Below are positions 12,860 through 25,165 of a stretch of DNA of 64,000 nt, piece after piece (the stretch's first letter is position 1; each line of letters begins with the position of its first letter). The notes below the pieces were generated by a model that saw only the letters and a list, made by a program, of their open reading frames with translations, had not been told where the DNA came from and ran no database searches. The position numbers and the translations under genes were made by a program. Source of the DNA: Siphonodentalium dalli (lineage: Eukaryota; Mollusca; Scaphopoda; Gadilida; Siphonodentaliidae); the NCBI GenBank assembly GCA_032622095.1, contig CP136063.1, positions 216,459,982 to 216,523,981 on the forward strand. Direction: 5' to 3'.

Positions 12860-13498
12860 GTCTAATGTTTAACTTAAGCAGAGCCTGGTTGAATATCTAA
12901 CATATTGTGGGTCGTTCCCATCCTCAAGCTATTGGGGTCATTGAGACAATTTAGCCAAACATTTTATTCATATCAGTGACGGTTGATGTTACATATAAAT
13001 TCTTTCTGTATTTTAAAGAGGACCGGATACAGGTAGTGTAAATTAAAGCGTTTCTGATTATGCATTTGACTTTCAAGAAAATATATTAGCTACTTCAGTG
13101 AAATAAGCTACGTAAAAGTTAAAGGGCTATGTCAACATGACCGACATTGACCGCATTTACAGATTGTTGCATCCAGTGTCATGATTATATTCATCCTGAA
13201 AGACAACCACCACATAAATAGTTTTCTGCTATGGTTGACACTTTTCGTGTCATGACTGTTGATCACTGAAACATTATAATGGGTTGAATGCCATAAGACC
13301 ATACCAAAAAAAAAGCTGACCACCATATCCATTAACACTCCAGACAGAACATATCGAATATTGTGCACTGGGCCGAATAGTTGTGGCTGCTTTATTCTTC
13401 ATTGTAACATATGGTGGTATGATGTTACATCATGTAGTTGAAAATTTAATGCAACACTGTCAAACAAAAGAAGCCCCCTCTCAATAAGCTATTTGGAG
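12860..13498. other. Intergenic, nothing recognised
   Basis: A 78-codon minus-strand frame at 13132-13368 has no recognisable family features. I see no supported feature. Confidence 0.4.
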
Positions 13499-14964
13499 AG
13501 TTGCTTTTCTTGTGAAATTATCATAGCAGTTATTGGTACACAAAGTGACAAAAACAATGATTTAACCTCTCAAATATATTAATGTCCATTGTTTTTGGTC
13601 TTCTTTTAATAACTGTTCAGATTATATAAGCAATGGAGAAATGATATATAGAATTCAAGATCCAGAGACATTCATTATATGTGCGCTTACAATAAAACAG
13701 CAGTTATCCTTTTCGACATACTTAATTTTTTCCTTAATATACTCATTAATTTCCTGCTCAATTGAATTGAAACTTGGCTTGAATCGTTCCACTATATGAA
13801 GTTCGACTGATCTCGATCAGTCGTTTTTAGTAGAGTTATCCATCGTTTTTCGTGTTAGAGATTCCTCGCAACATACACAAGCCTGTCCAAGCCTGTACTA
13901 TCTCCTTCATTTCAATTTCAATGAAACTTGGCATATGTAACTGCCATTTGAAACTGAGTTTGCGACTATGAAGTGTTAGTGTAGTTATCCACGTTTCGTA
14001 CCATATATGGACATTTATTGCGACATACATAATATTGTACAAAATTGTATTCGTGCATTTATTCTTAAGAAGCAAGACACATTTATTCACCGTCATGGGA
14101 ACCAGTGCAACCTATATTGTGAGGTTATCAAATAAGTTAAACGGAGATGTTGATATACCAATATGTCAGTATGGCTACCGTAATATAGCTTATAAGTGCC
14201 TTAATTATATCTATCAAATAGCTTATCACTGGAGCTGTACAACTAATGAAAGCCATTGAGTCAACCGGCCTCAATTTCTTAACTTACTACAAAACCCTCT
14301 GAGAATAATCTCACACAACACAACACACTTTTACCTACATATTTCTGTTTCACCATATCCAATTATCTTACTACTTAGAATGAGGTATTATATTATTTTA
14401 ACCCTGGTGTGGGGTGATTCGCATATAAAGGAGGGACCTAGAAGAACATAATTGCCCGGCAATTGTTAACCTGGGGCAGTCCCACCTCTATCACAGCATA
14501 CGCCAACAATCTGATTCTTATTTGATTATATACCCATATTATACCGTGTTTCCCCAGCCTGCACAGGCTTGGAAAAATGTTGTATGTTGCGAGGAATATC
14601 CAACATGAAAAAAGAGGCGTAACTCTTAAAAAAAAGACTGACCGACATCAGTAGTAGTTCATATATTGGAAAGATTCAGGCTAAGTTTCAAAACAATTGA
14701 GCAGGAAATGAATGAGTATTTTCAGGAAACAATTAAGTATTCGAAAAGGGAGGATAAATCCACTGTTTTGCTGTAACTGCATATATAAAGAATGTCTCTG
14801 TATATTGAATTCTACATATCACTGTCTCCATGCTTATATAACCTGAACAGTTAATAAAAAAAGACCAAATAACAATGGAGATTAATACATTTGAGAGTTT
14901 AAGTAACTTTTTGTCGCTTTATGTACCAAGAACAGATTTTATAATTTCGCAAGACAAGTGGAAA
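13499..14964. mobile_element. Foldback element with arms of about 400 bp
   Basis: The left arm (about 13499-13899) is matched in inverse by the right arm (about 14555-14964). Matched landmarks include CTTGTGAAATTA with its complement near 14945, GGTACACAAAGTGACAAAAA, CCTCTCAAATATATTAATG, TTTCCTGCTCAATTG and ATTCCTCGCAACATAC. The arms differ by many substitutions and small indels, so the insertion is old. The 650-bp centre shows no transposase. It could be a non-autonomous DNA transposon or an old inverted duplication. Confidence 0.75.
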
Positions 14965-14983
14965 GGATATGACCACTGGTGTG

Positions 14984-15683
14984 AAAAGCATCTGTGCTAA
15001 CTTTTTATCTGTCTCTTGATCTGTTAGAACAAATGTTCGTATTATCTTTAGTATAAACATATCCATATATAACAGGTATTGACTTTCTTTTGAAGTTATG
15101 TCCCTTATAAAATAAACCTATACGAAAAGCCATCATTACGTGGGGTACACGGTGACCTACGATTGTTGAAGGTATGGTTGGCCTTGGCGGTGGGTATCCT
15201 GTGAAAATATTTCCACCCGTCAAAGGCACGTGAGGCCTTAGTTGTCGAAAATATTCATATTTGTTCCAATCACTGTAAACAGAAAAACATTAACACGCAT
15301 ACAGTTTCGTTCATATATGCCATGAGCATCGCAAAAAGCATCTGTGCTAACTTTTTATCTGTCTCTTGATCTGTTAGAACAAATGTTCGTATTATCTTTA
15401 GTATAAACATATCCATATATAACAGGTATTGACTTTCTTTTGAAGTTATGTCCCTTATAAAATAAACCTATACGAAAAGCCATCATTACGTGGGATACAC
15501 GGTGACCTACGATTGTTGAAGGTATGGTTGGCCTTGGCGGTGGGTATCCTGTGAAAATATTTCCACCCGTCAAAGGCACGTGAGGCCTTAGTTGTCGAAA
15601 ATATTCATATTTGTTCCAATCACTGTAAACAGAAAAACATTAACACGCATACAGTTTCGTTCATATATGCCATGAGCATCGCA
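14984..15683. repeat. 350-bp tandem duplication, near identical
   Basis: Two adjacent 350-bp units (about 14984-15333 and 15334-15683) are almost identical. The clearest difference is GGGGTACACGG against GGGATACACGG. Each unit joins a unique segment to a fragment of the TTAA element's right end (ATGGTTGGCCTTGG) fused directly to the element's left end (AAAGGCACGTGAGG). The 74-codon minus frames within (15005-15229, 15355-15579) are by-products. The near identity implies a very recent event or an assembly artefact. Confidence 0.9.
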
Positions 15684-16071
15684 TAAACAGCATGTTATCA
15701 TAAATATTTACTATATTTTACATAAGCAAGAGCCTGATTGTGTTACAGAAGACAGCACAATGCTGCTGGCTAATCACACACAAATGGCATAAACGCTCTT
15801 TATTCGTTCCATATCAGGAATTCACCAACAAAGAACGCTCTTTATGTTTACCATCATACTATAAACAAACACCAGAAAAGTAACTTTTTATGCTTTTGTT
15901 TACATAACAATGGTCAAATATATGACAATAACATACTGTTTATGCGATATTTCTTATTTGTATACGGATAAAGTCTGTCTACATTTTGTTGTTCTTTCCG
16001 TTTGTGGCGGTTTTTGACGGGTGGAAATATTTTCACAGGATACCCACCGCCAAGGCCAACCGTACCTTTAA
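15572..16071 (+). mobile_element. 500-bp TTAA element, copy 4
   Basis: The element runs from CAAAGGCACGTGAGG to ACCGTACCTTTAA. The right edge has TTAA; the left edge is fused to a second element's end, TTTCCACCCGTC, instead of TTAA. The left 110 bp are part of the 350-bp tandem duplication. Confidence 0.8.
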
Positions 16072-17355
16072 CTGTCGTTTCCATTCAAAATTGAACATAA
16101 CTTTTTGATAACATTCTGGCAAATATCTACTCCTGAGTTCACAAAGAGTCTGGCTTATCATTACAATCTTTGACTTTGACCAAACTAGTCAGTTGCTAAC
16201 TAGACAGTGTCATACTGCCATTACTTGTTACAGTGTCAGCCATTCTATCAACAAATAGTTGACACAAATTTCTGATAAACCATGAATGTTTATATTACAA
16301 ACAGCCAGAGCAAATATTCCACAAAACAGATTGATTTTGAACTATTACATTTGATTTGCAATTTAATTTGGTGATGATTGTTGATAAAAGTAAACATCAC
16401 AGTATATATATTTTTCCATGTACTCCTTAGTGGTGATGGATTTACAAACCTTGTTTTCACATTTACCCACTGCGAGTTTCTTGTGTCCCTTTAACAAGTA
16501 GTCGGGTTAATTTTACACTGTTTATTTCAGACAATTCCATACAACGGATGGTGATGGTATGATAATGCACAAACATACATCAGTCATGATGAAGTTAGAT
16601 GATAAAATACATACATCCAAAGATATGTGTGAGTTGAAGATGGCGCACTCGAATTGACACCATGCCAAAATTTATATTTTTCCTATGGGCGATTATAAAG
16701 CTATCAAAAATATGAACTTAATGCATGGTCAGTTTCACCAGGTTGTATGGTGTATATGTAGTAGCTACACAGCAAAGGATCACATCTCGTGATTATTGAC
16801 AACGGTATATTAGATAGTTTTCAAATTTACAAAAGAATTGCCATAACGAACTATTTTGATTGGGGTAATTTTATGTTTTTATTTGAAGGATTTGCCAACA
16901 ACTGTCTCAGGAAATTCTGATTTTAGAATAAAATTATATAGGCGATTTTTATGGATATCAATGATTGTAGTATATTTTATTCCAATCCGAGTAACATATA
17001 TGCACATTTGATAACAGTTTTGACATTAAGAGATATCTATAATATATATATCATAAATAGGTGTATTGATTGGAAAAGGGGGTTAAACAACAAGCACAAT
17101 GTTTTTTTTTACGTTTGCTCCCCTTTTGTTTCGCACACCATCCCCATTAAGTGGAGATGGGGTCAGATGAGAAGGAACGGACATATTATAACAATGTTAA
17201 TGATAGTGTTGTGAGAGGCATAGGAAGTGTGAGGAGAGAACAAGGAAGAGAGCGAGGGAGAGCGAACAAGAAAGAGACTGGGGAAAAGTGATTTTATAAT
17301 CCAGATGGAGCTTCATGGATACAATGATATACGTATAATTACGTTTGCGTCATTT

Positions 17356-17379
17356 GTAGTAGTAGTAGTAGTCGTCGTC
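17356..17379. repeat. Trinucleotide microsatellite
   Basis: Five TAG units followed by three TCG units. Confidence 0.85.
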
Positions 17380-17446
17380 ATACATAAATGCTATGCCCTG
17401 GACAACATGTTATATACTAAATAAACATTCACGGGTAGTTCCCTCG

Positions 17447-17571
17447 GGAAATGTTCAGATAATAAGTTCTACAATCGAACATAGGTCAGCACACTATATC
17501 TTCTATCAATGAATAGGATTCCTTCTGTACTAAGGTCATTTGTTGAACTTATTATCTGAACATTTCCCACC
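17447..17571. mobile_element. Short hairpin MITE
   Basis: GGGAAATGTTCAGATAATAA at 17447-17466 and its inverse at about 17552-17571 flank a centre of about 85 bp. A related single end (ATATTCAGATAATAAGTT) occurs at 30191-30208. Confidence 0.65.
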
Positions 17572-20510
17572 AATTGATAGTAATCATTCTGTACTATTAT
17601 CTTTTCTATGTCTGTCGTCTGCTTTTATTCCAGGACATCCCTCCAAATCAATAATAGACCATTCCAATAGATAATTTTATCACTGAATACGATATTCCGT
17701 TAAGCAAAGAAAGTGTTAAAGCCCAGTGGCGATTTGAAGCCTCAACTTGTGCTCGCTGTGTTAAATAAATGTCAATAAATGCGATGAATTATTTTATATT
17801 AAGAGTCATACATTTTTGAAAATTCTGATCATATATATTACATTGGTGTGAAACAACCAGGAGCTTTCATTGTTAATCTATTCCTGATATGGTAAAAGAA
17901 AGGGGTTTTTCCCCGTGAAAAATAAACAAAGACTTTCGCTACTTCCTCAGAGTATATAAAGCCTGTAGATCTGTATATCGTGTAGATGTCGACATATCTT
18001 ATCTCCCCTTACAAAACATGTAGATATAATAGGGATTCCAACGAGCCATGTACGGTATGACTAATTACTGTTCACGTAAGGCAACTGTAAATTGTTTCAG
18101 AGCATTAACTTCGAAACTACATTTCATTCATTGTTATAATATCCTCGATTACCATCTTATAGGTTAGTTGTTTATTGTTGAGATTCTTGAGATTAAGTTC
18201 ATTAGTTATTGTCATTTTCTGTATGCAGTAACTGGCTTTTCAAGCGGGTGATCATTACTAAACATTCATCGGATCTAGCACCAAACTATAAGCTACACTT
18301 TTAATAATTACTAAATTGCCAAACTGTTATTTCCACTTTGTTTGTGTTTTAAAATGCTAATATGTTAGTCGCACAGCATGTCATTGATTCAGAAACCTGC
18401 ACTTTATGTATACGATCTTGTTTTAAATTGTTTAAACTTCGTCTTCTGGAACTCGGCGGTTTATTCACATCCACATTATTGCTTCGGGGTTCGGCTTGGT
18501 TTGTGGACCTCTCAGAACTATACAGGAATGATCGATGATTGTGAGTGGAAGCTGTTCCTAGAAGTTCTCAATAATTATGCAACCAGAAATCTGGCGAAAA
18601 TTCGGTTATGTAAATTGGGTACATGGTATCAATAACGAGTGAGCATCTGTATTAGGATGGTTTGAATCACACAACAGTGTTATACTTGCATGAGACTCTA
18701 ATTAATATATGACAGTTACCCTTCATCCAAATGCCAAAAGTGTGCAATGCACAAGGTTACATTCTCGCAAGGTTGCACGGTATGTTTTGCAGCCATTTCA
18801 CCATAGACAAACTATATGGTGCCAGATTATGAACATATATATATATACATAAAATGCATCAGAGCTGAAGTAAAATTTATGTTTCTCATGCATTGATGAT
18901 ATTGACATTTGCTTTTAAATACTGTATGATTGATTTTTGCGAGATATTTAATGCCGTTTACACCGGGGTGGGTCTGCAGAAAAAAATCCTTACACAGGGG
19001 TAGGTGAGTCAGGTCGAGAAGACACGTTTTTTCCGGTGTTTGCATTTTTTCTCTTTTGGCTTTTCTTCACCTAATTACTTGGTAATTACACAGTACGGTG
19101 ATTGTTTGATTGCGGTATGATCTATATATCACATATATGACATACACAATGTACTAGATACAGGTCCCTGTGATCATGTTGGTCAAAGCAAGTGGAAGTG
19201 TTTGGTGACTCTATCATTCAAAGCGTGTCTGCAATTGGTGTATGGTGTCACAGCTAAGCATGTCTTTAATGACAATACATTGCACATGTTGGCATTAACA
19301 GGTCTAGTACATTTACCGATTGGGCTAAATGTCTCAATCAAAATAGGATGTAGGCTCGCCGTTGCTTAACTTCAATCGTTCGATGGGGATCGAGGTGCAA
19401 TGTCACTTACGTTAATTTACATAGGTAGCCAGTTTTTGCATCTTGAAATTTTAGCGTCAAAGTTTTTGTTACGAACCATTTTATCCCGGCAGGGTGATAC
19501 AACTGCTCCCCGGTTGACCATGGTATACCGATATATCGGCCCCGACTTCGTAATATGGGAAATTTAACAGTGAGCCGCGTCATATGTTTTAATACGTTTT
19601 TAAAATATTTTTATTTTAGCAGCCAATTTCGCGGTCATATGTATTTTGCCGTATTCACTTATATGCAGATACCAGTATATGTGGGTTTGTTTATGTTTCA
19701 TTACGTCACGTAGGCACATTTATCACGATTGAGACGTACAGCCCGTTCAGTAGATGTGATTAACATGATAAACAACATTCAACAACAATTTTCTTTGACT
19801 AAGACAAGTATGCAAACCGTCAAATTTATTTATGTTATATTCTTGTATATTCAGGTATATTCAGGGATATTTGACAGCAATGTATATATGCGGGCATATC
19901 TGAACAGTGGTTAATTCAGAAGCTTATATATATTCATAGGGCTGAATTAGGTTGATGAAATGAATTTTGAAAAGCTGGACAAGTGTTGTGATTTTTTTCA
20001 GTCATGTTGAACTTCCGAATGGTGATGTCTAAATGTAACTAGGTAGGATCAGAGTGGATATGGATTAAATATTGAGCGAGGAAATGGAACAGTATACTTT
20101 ACGAGAACAGTCTGGACAAGCTTGGTGAAGTCAATTGAAATGTGAGTTTGGGTCCCAAAATCATGGGAGGAAAAAATACTTTGTGGTGGGTACCTGGAAT
20201 GTTGCAACAACAAAAAAACAATCGACGCTGTGTGTGCAATTTTCTCCTGACCCCTCCGCTTTACTAGTAAAATTCGGTAGCATCGCTATAGGTTTTACTA
20301 CAAAACTTGCACTTCTCAATGAAGTTATATGTGATACAAATGCATGTTATGTGCATTCTTCTGCATATTCTGGCACCATCTGGTTTTCTACAACGAAATG
20401 CCTGTAAAACATACCGTGAAAACTACCGTGTGTATGAACGCACCCTTAGGCTACGTTCACACAGCTGGTAAAACTGCCTGCCAAATCTTCAATTTCCTTA
20501 TAAATGGTTT

Positions 20511-20516
20511 TTTATT
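20511..20516 (-). terminator. Candidate polyadenylation signal of the minus-strand gene
   Basis: The complement reads AATAAA, about 185 nt beyond the stop codon at 20699-20701. This is a plausible 3' UTR length. No transcript evidence is available here. Confidence 0.45.
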
Positions 20517-20698
20517 ACACCAGCAGGACGAAGCATAACCAAATTATAGTCGTGTAGAATTTTAAATGCCAAAAGTAATACAGATAATGATATCGTACTG
20601 CATTGAAAGCCATATTTTGCGGGTAACTCGAATGATTTCTAAATGCTCATAATGATGGAGCGCATAGCTCTTAAATAGTTTAGATCCACTCAAACTGT

Positions 20699-20865
20699 TC
20701 ACATATCGTTGTCCTCGTCATCGGATAGGTCTGTTACAGTCATCGATGGAAACGATAATATAGCATCCGCCAACCGTAAGCTGTCACTAGGTTGGCTTGC
20801 ACTACTACCCTCAGATGACGTTACTTCCTCTCTGTTATAAATTGTGTTGAACACATCCGTTCTAT
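20699..20865 (-). CDS. Terminal coding exon of a single-pass membrane protein
   Basis: On the minus strand the exon follows a strong acceptor (CTCTTTGCAG) and reads 54 residues after a split Asp codon, ending in TGA. It starts RTDVFNTIYNREEV, passes through a Ser-rich stretch, and ends in an acidic tail (TDLSDDEDNDM). The entry phase needs one base from the previous exon, which the exon at 21986-22057 supplies. No domain is recognised. It is the cytoplasmic C-terminus if the upstream transmembrane exon is right. I see exon structure and a consistent frame; the function is unknown. Confidence 0.75.
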
Positions 20866-21092
20866 CTGCAAAGAGATGTAAGAGTGACTAATATCTTGGC
20901 ATCTGGAACATCATATTCATTGTTGGCGTATTACTTTAACATTCACTCATAACTCATTGTCAGGACGTGAACATGAGCAAGTATGATCTAATTATATTTG
21001 CTGAAAACTTTATCAAATACTGGCTCCGTGTGTTTACATTGTCTTAAAACATTTTCAGCATTCATGGGCTAGAAATAAACACCAATCTCATG

Positions 21093-21592
21093 TTAAAGAC
21101 ACGGTTGGCCTTGGCGGTGGGTATCCTGTGGGTATCTCCACCCGTCAAAAACCGCCACAAACAGAAAGAACATCAAAATGTAGACAGACTTTGTCCGTAT
21201 ACAAATAAGAAATATCGCATAAACAGTATGTTATTGTCATATGTTTGACTATTGCTATGTAAACAAGAGCATAACAAGTTACTTTTCTGGTGTTTGTTTA
21301 TATTATGATGGTAAACATAAAGAGCGTTCTTTGTGGGTGAATTCCTGATATGGAACGAATAAAGAGCGTTTATGCCATTTGTGTGTGATTCGCTAGCAGC
21401 ACTGTGCTGTCTTCTGTAACACAATCAGGCTCTTGCTTAGGTAAAATATAGTAAATCTATATGATAACATGCTGTTTACGCGATGGTCATGGTATATATG
21501 AACGAAACTGTATGCGTTTTAATGTTTTTCTGTTTACGGTGATTGGAACAAATATGAATATTTTCGACAACTAAGGCCTCACGTGCCTTTAA
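21093..21592 (-). mobile_element. 500-bp TTAA element, copy 5 (intronic)
   Basis: TTAA edges at 21093 and 21589-21592, with ends AAAGACACGGTTGGCC and CACGTGCCTTTAA. It lies in the intron between the last two exons of the minus-strand gene. A small change near 21130 replaces GAAAATATTTCC with GGGTATCTCC. Confidence 0.85.
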
Positions 21593-21985
21593 ACCTGAAC
21601 AAAAGTCCATATTTTGCTAAATGTGTCGGTCCACACAAAACTCAGAATCGTCTCAACCTAATTATGCCTCAACCAACTTTCTGGTAATGGATCTTCAAAC
21701 CAAGGTTTGCATAGACACAGACAAACAATCTCCGGAGCCAATATTTGGCAAGATAATATATGCATTGAATATATGACAGAAAATAATTAGAGGAATATTT
21801 CACTAGTTGATGGCACTGACTATTATTGGTGGGAAAATAATTCTTTTACAAACTGATAACGACATAATAACTACGATATGATACGAAGTGGCATCCAATA
21901 TTTTGAACCAACACAATGAATTTAAGTCACTGATCCAACCTATTTTTTTTTTTTATCGCCATCAAAAATAGTTGAAAACACCTAC

Positions 21986-22057
21986 CAAGTCGGGCGAGGC
22001 GAATAAGATCGTCAGCTGAATAACAACCTTCCAAGCGAACAGTTGTATCTGCGTCAC
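21986..22057 (-). CDS. Internal exon of the membrane protein gene (tail)
   Basis: This 72-nt exon lies between an acceptor (CATATTTTAG) and a donor (CTTG|GTAGGT). It is phase 1 at both ends and encodes a Gly-starting block of 24 residues, GDADTTVRLEGCYSADD followed by LIRLARL. The 5' G pairs with the donor phase of the exon at 23848-23936, and the final G completes an Asp codon with the terminal exon. The sequence looks like a short amphipathic motif, but I cannot assign a domain. Confidence 0.75.
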
Positions 22058-23847
22058 CTAAAATATGATTCATACGGAGACTCGTTATTTAATATGACAT
22101 AAATTAATGTGTGGAAACTTTCCACTGGTTGATGATACTGATTACTATTTCGTTGGTGGTGAACTGGATACAATCCTTACACATGATAATGACCACTTCC
22201 AGAAGAAAAAAACGATAACAGCGATATTTCGCATGCTGAAACCATTGAATGTAAATATTAATGTCACAGCCATTTGTCAACGAACATTGCTAATCGCGCA
22301 GGTAATTAAACATTCAAGTCAAAATCTGTTTTTACGAATGATTTTAATACCGTAACCATGTCCAATGTTTACCTTTATATTTTGTTGGACTTTTGTATTT
22401 TATTGGTCGGCAACGCAGCTGTAACAAAAATGTTTACATTATGTTCAATGGTTTTGAAAGTGGGAAACCTTGCTAATGAATAAATATTGATAATGATAAC
22501 AACGAAGTTTTTGCATGTATTTGGTGACGATTGTTGTTAGCAGATGTCCATGACTTTCAAATGCACCCACCGCGAATAAATCGACATATGTCAAACCTTT
22601 TATATAAAACAATGATATATATGATACAGGTATCGTGCATACAGGTCCATGATGTTAGTAGAACATAGTATACGATAAGACGTGCCGAGATGGTGATAGC
22701 CGATCGAACATTGGCACTATACTCATCGAATCGTTAGTCAGAGGCATTATTCCGTGTGATGATTATGATTTATTACACTCCATACACAAAGGTCCGTGGA
22801 CAGAGTAGACCGTAATTAATCCCACATGCATAATGGCAATAAACCAAGGATCTATCATTTCGCAGTTTAAAAACCCAAATACAACATAAGAAACCGTTCC
22901 TTGGATACAACATATTGTAGAATATAAATATCAATATATTTAAAACAGCGAAGAAAACATTTTGCTGTTGATTAGGAGTGGAGTATGTTACTAACTGAAA
23001 TTAGCCATTATAGTTTGAGACAGTGGGGAGCTTGAGTTACTAGATGGAGAAGCTTGTCCATTTCATCATTTTCATTTAAAATATCGCCCCACGCATGTCG
23101 ATTTGACCAATTTCACGTGAACCTGAATGTATCTCCTGCACTTATCAGGATTTAATCTTATTTAATGAGGCGCCCCATTCGTGAATTGTCAAAAAATCAA
23201 ACTATAATTTGATGGAAATTATCCTTTATAACCGATGTATGATATGGTCATATAACATGTTTACCCTTTCAATATGAGAGATGTTCTAATTATGGATGTT
23301 TTTCATACAGGATGTTTTCGATGCGGTCATTTGATTTGGACACGAAATATTTTCAAACAACGCACAACGTTATCTGGCAAAGGAATCTAATTAGGGTCTA
23401 CACGCTGTCTACTATCTGAAATCAACTGTCTACTGCGAGAAAATAAATCAAACATTTCTCATTGCATATATAAGTTTTGTGTAGCCATATGCAGAACTAT
23501 GTATTTGGCGGAAAATTCACAATAAAACAATGTCTGGAAAGATGACCTAATATTGCTTGTTTTAATGTCTGCCAGATTACTTCAAAAGTGGTCGAATAAT
23601 ACTTTATTATTTTATGTTGGTCCTTCACATGATGATAATCCCACTTTGTTTAATAATTTGAATACATCTCTTCGAATGTGACAGTAAACTGGTGTTGTAG
23701 TACTACAGCATTAATTGGTTATAAAGGATAATGATTTTTCCTTCAAATTGATAGTTTGAAATTTTTGTGAATCTTAATATGATAGCCCCAATACCTCTAG
23801 AGAAGTCTTTGGTATGATATGTGTATCGAATGATTCCACAAGCTTAC

Positions 23848-23936
23848 CTGTACTTTGGTGAGATATGTTAGGCATACCACTTCTTCCTGGAACATCTGCG
23901 TCAGTGTCGTTTTCGTTCCCCGGGTCCAGATTATTT
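23848..23936 (-). CDS. Internal exon of the membrane protein gene (tail)
   Basis: This 89-nt exon runs from the acceptor GCATATTTCAG to the donor ACAG|GTAAGC. It enters in phase 2 and leaves in phase 1. It encodes an Asn/Asp-rich, probably disordered linker (NNLDPGNENDTDADVPGRS, then GMPNISHQST). Phases fit both neighbours exactly. An old reverse transcriptase fragment sits just upstream of its acceptor. Confidence 0.75.
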
Positions 23937-23949
23937 CTGAAATATGCAT

Positions 23950-24085
23950 TGGAGCATCTTATGGACAAGTTTTGAGACCAATTCTGTTTTGGTATACATT
24001 AATGATCTCCCGGAAAAATTGGATAATAAGCATGCCGTGATCACGGATAAAACCAACATCTATGAACCGCCGTACAGCAGATCGC
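23950..24085 (+). pseudogene. Non-LTR reverse transcriptase fragment
   Basis: The plus strand reads GQVLRPILF, then after a frameshift YINDLPEKLDNKHAV and TDKTNIY. This resembles the block of non-LTR retrotransposon reverse transcriptases with a G-x-VLGPLLF motif, an YINDLP motif and a catalytic A-D-D motif. Here the last is degraded to T-D-K. It is a short dead relic in the intron of the minus-strand gene. Confidence 0.65.
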
Positions 24086-24976
24086 ATGAGTGACATCAAC
24101 AAAGTATGTAAATGTCTATAAACCACGGGCGATCTCTCTTTCCCCGACGTTCCGCCTTAGACGCCCAAAATGTAAACTTTCACATCTTGGCATATCTTGT
24201 TAAAATAATCCATGTTATCCATTTTCGTTCTAAAACTAAAAACTAACATAATACATGAAAGAAGAATCGAAACGCACATCAATATTATGTAACAATGAGA
24301 GCAAAGAGCATATTTTAACGAGAATCTGATAAAGGAAATCCAAGTCATTGCATGAACGTGGAGGCAATTACAGAAATACTTGCAAATACTGAGAGCTACA
24401 TGGTAATTCTGATATAAAATATTGTTCTCTGATAAAATAATCAGTCAATGTAGCTTTCCACAGCTGTCAATCAAATAATTATTAACATACATATTCTACC
24501 AATCAGCGACTGAACAGGTCGCTTGCTTCACTGAAAATTCATTGCTCACCCTAATTTTGATATCCAAGCATACTTTCAGTTAGATTGCCTACTTTCAAAC
24601 TGTTTTGTTATGTACTCATAATGTACAATAATGTTGGAAATGTATGAATGATTATGAGTCTTCATTTTGCGTGACAGTCATATAATTCACAATTGAAGAC
24701 TTAATTAAATAAGGTATGATCTCCAGTGTATTTTTCATACCGTTAGCACTGTAAAAAACTGATTAAACTTTCTCCAGACGCCTTTTGTCCTGGCAACCGT
24801 AAGCTCCTACTGAGTATGTGTGGAAATCTCTGTTGTATACAAGCATACTGTCATAGTGGCAGTATATCTTTCCACCATATTTTAAAGTGTTATTTTTCTT
24901 AACAGATTTATTACTATACATTGTAACATATTGTCGTATCGGGCGAACATATAGGATCATGTTAATATCTACTCAC

Positions 24977-25165
24977 AAGACATCGCCGTCGTATTCGGCA
25001 GTTCCATCCCCATTCCTCGTAATGGTGGACCCATTTGTCAACTCGTTAGAGCCAATCCTCCTGACGGTGGATCTATGCCTCGTGTAAGGTAACGTTAGGA
25101 CATTTCTTATGTCGGTCGAGCCATTGCTCACACGTACATGGTCTGACTGAAGGTTCCCATCATCG
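24977..25165 (-). CDS. Internal exon of the membrane protein gene (tail)
   Basis: This 189-nt exon is flanked by a polypyrimidine-rich acceptor (ATATTTTTCAG) and a strong donor (CTT|GTGAGT). It is phase 2 at both ends and encodes 62 whole codons, beginning DDGNLQSDHVRVSNGSTD, with a basic patch (YTRHRSTVRRIG) and an acidic end (GTAEYDGDV). The polar, Ser/Thr/Asn-rich composition suits a disordered cytoplasmic tail. No catalytic domain is seen. Confidence 0.75.

Larger units (their letters stand above)
16072..20510. other. Long intergenic stretch downstream of the minus-strand gene
   Basis: No gene can be supported. Small features are a hairpin MITE at 17447-17571 and a TAG/TCG microsatellite at 17356-17379. 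Frames at 16951-17214, 18378-18635 and 20135-20407 lack recognisable domains and splice context. Confidence 0.45.

Noticed and set aside
15005-15579. Two nearly identical 74-codon frames
   Set aside because: They lie inside the 350-bp tandem duplication and run through a transposon end, so they are by-products.
24887-25087. Plus-strand frame over 24977-25165
   Set aside because: It is the shadow of the minus-strand exon, which has better splice signals and phase continuity.
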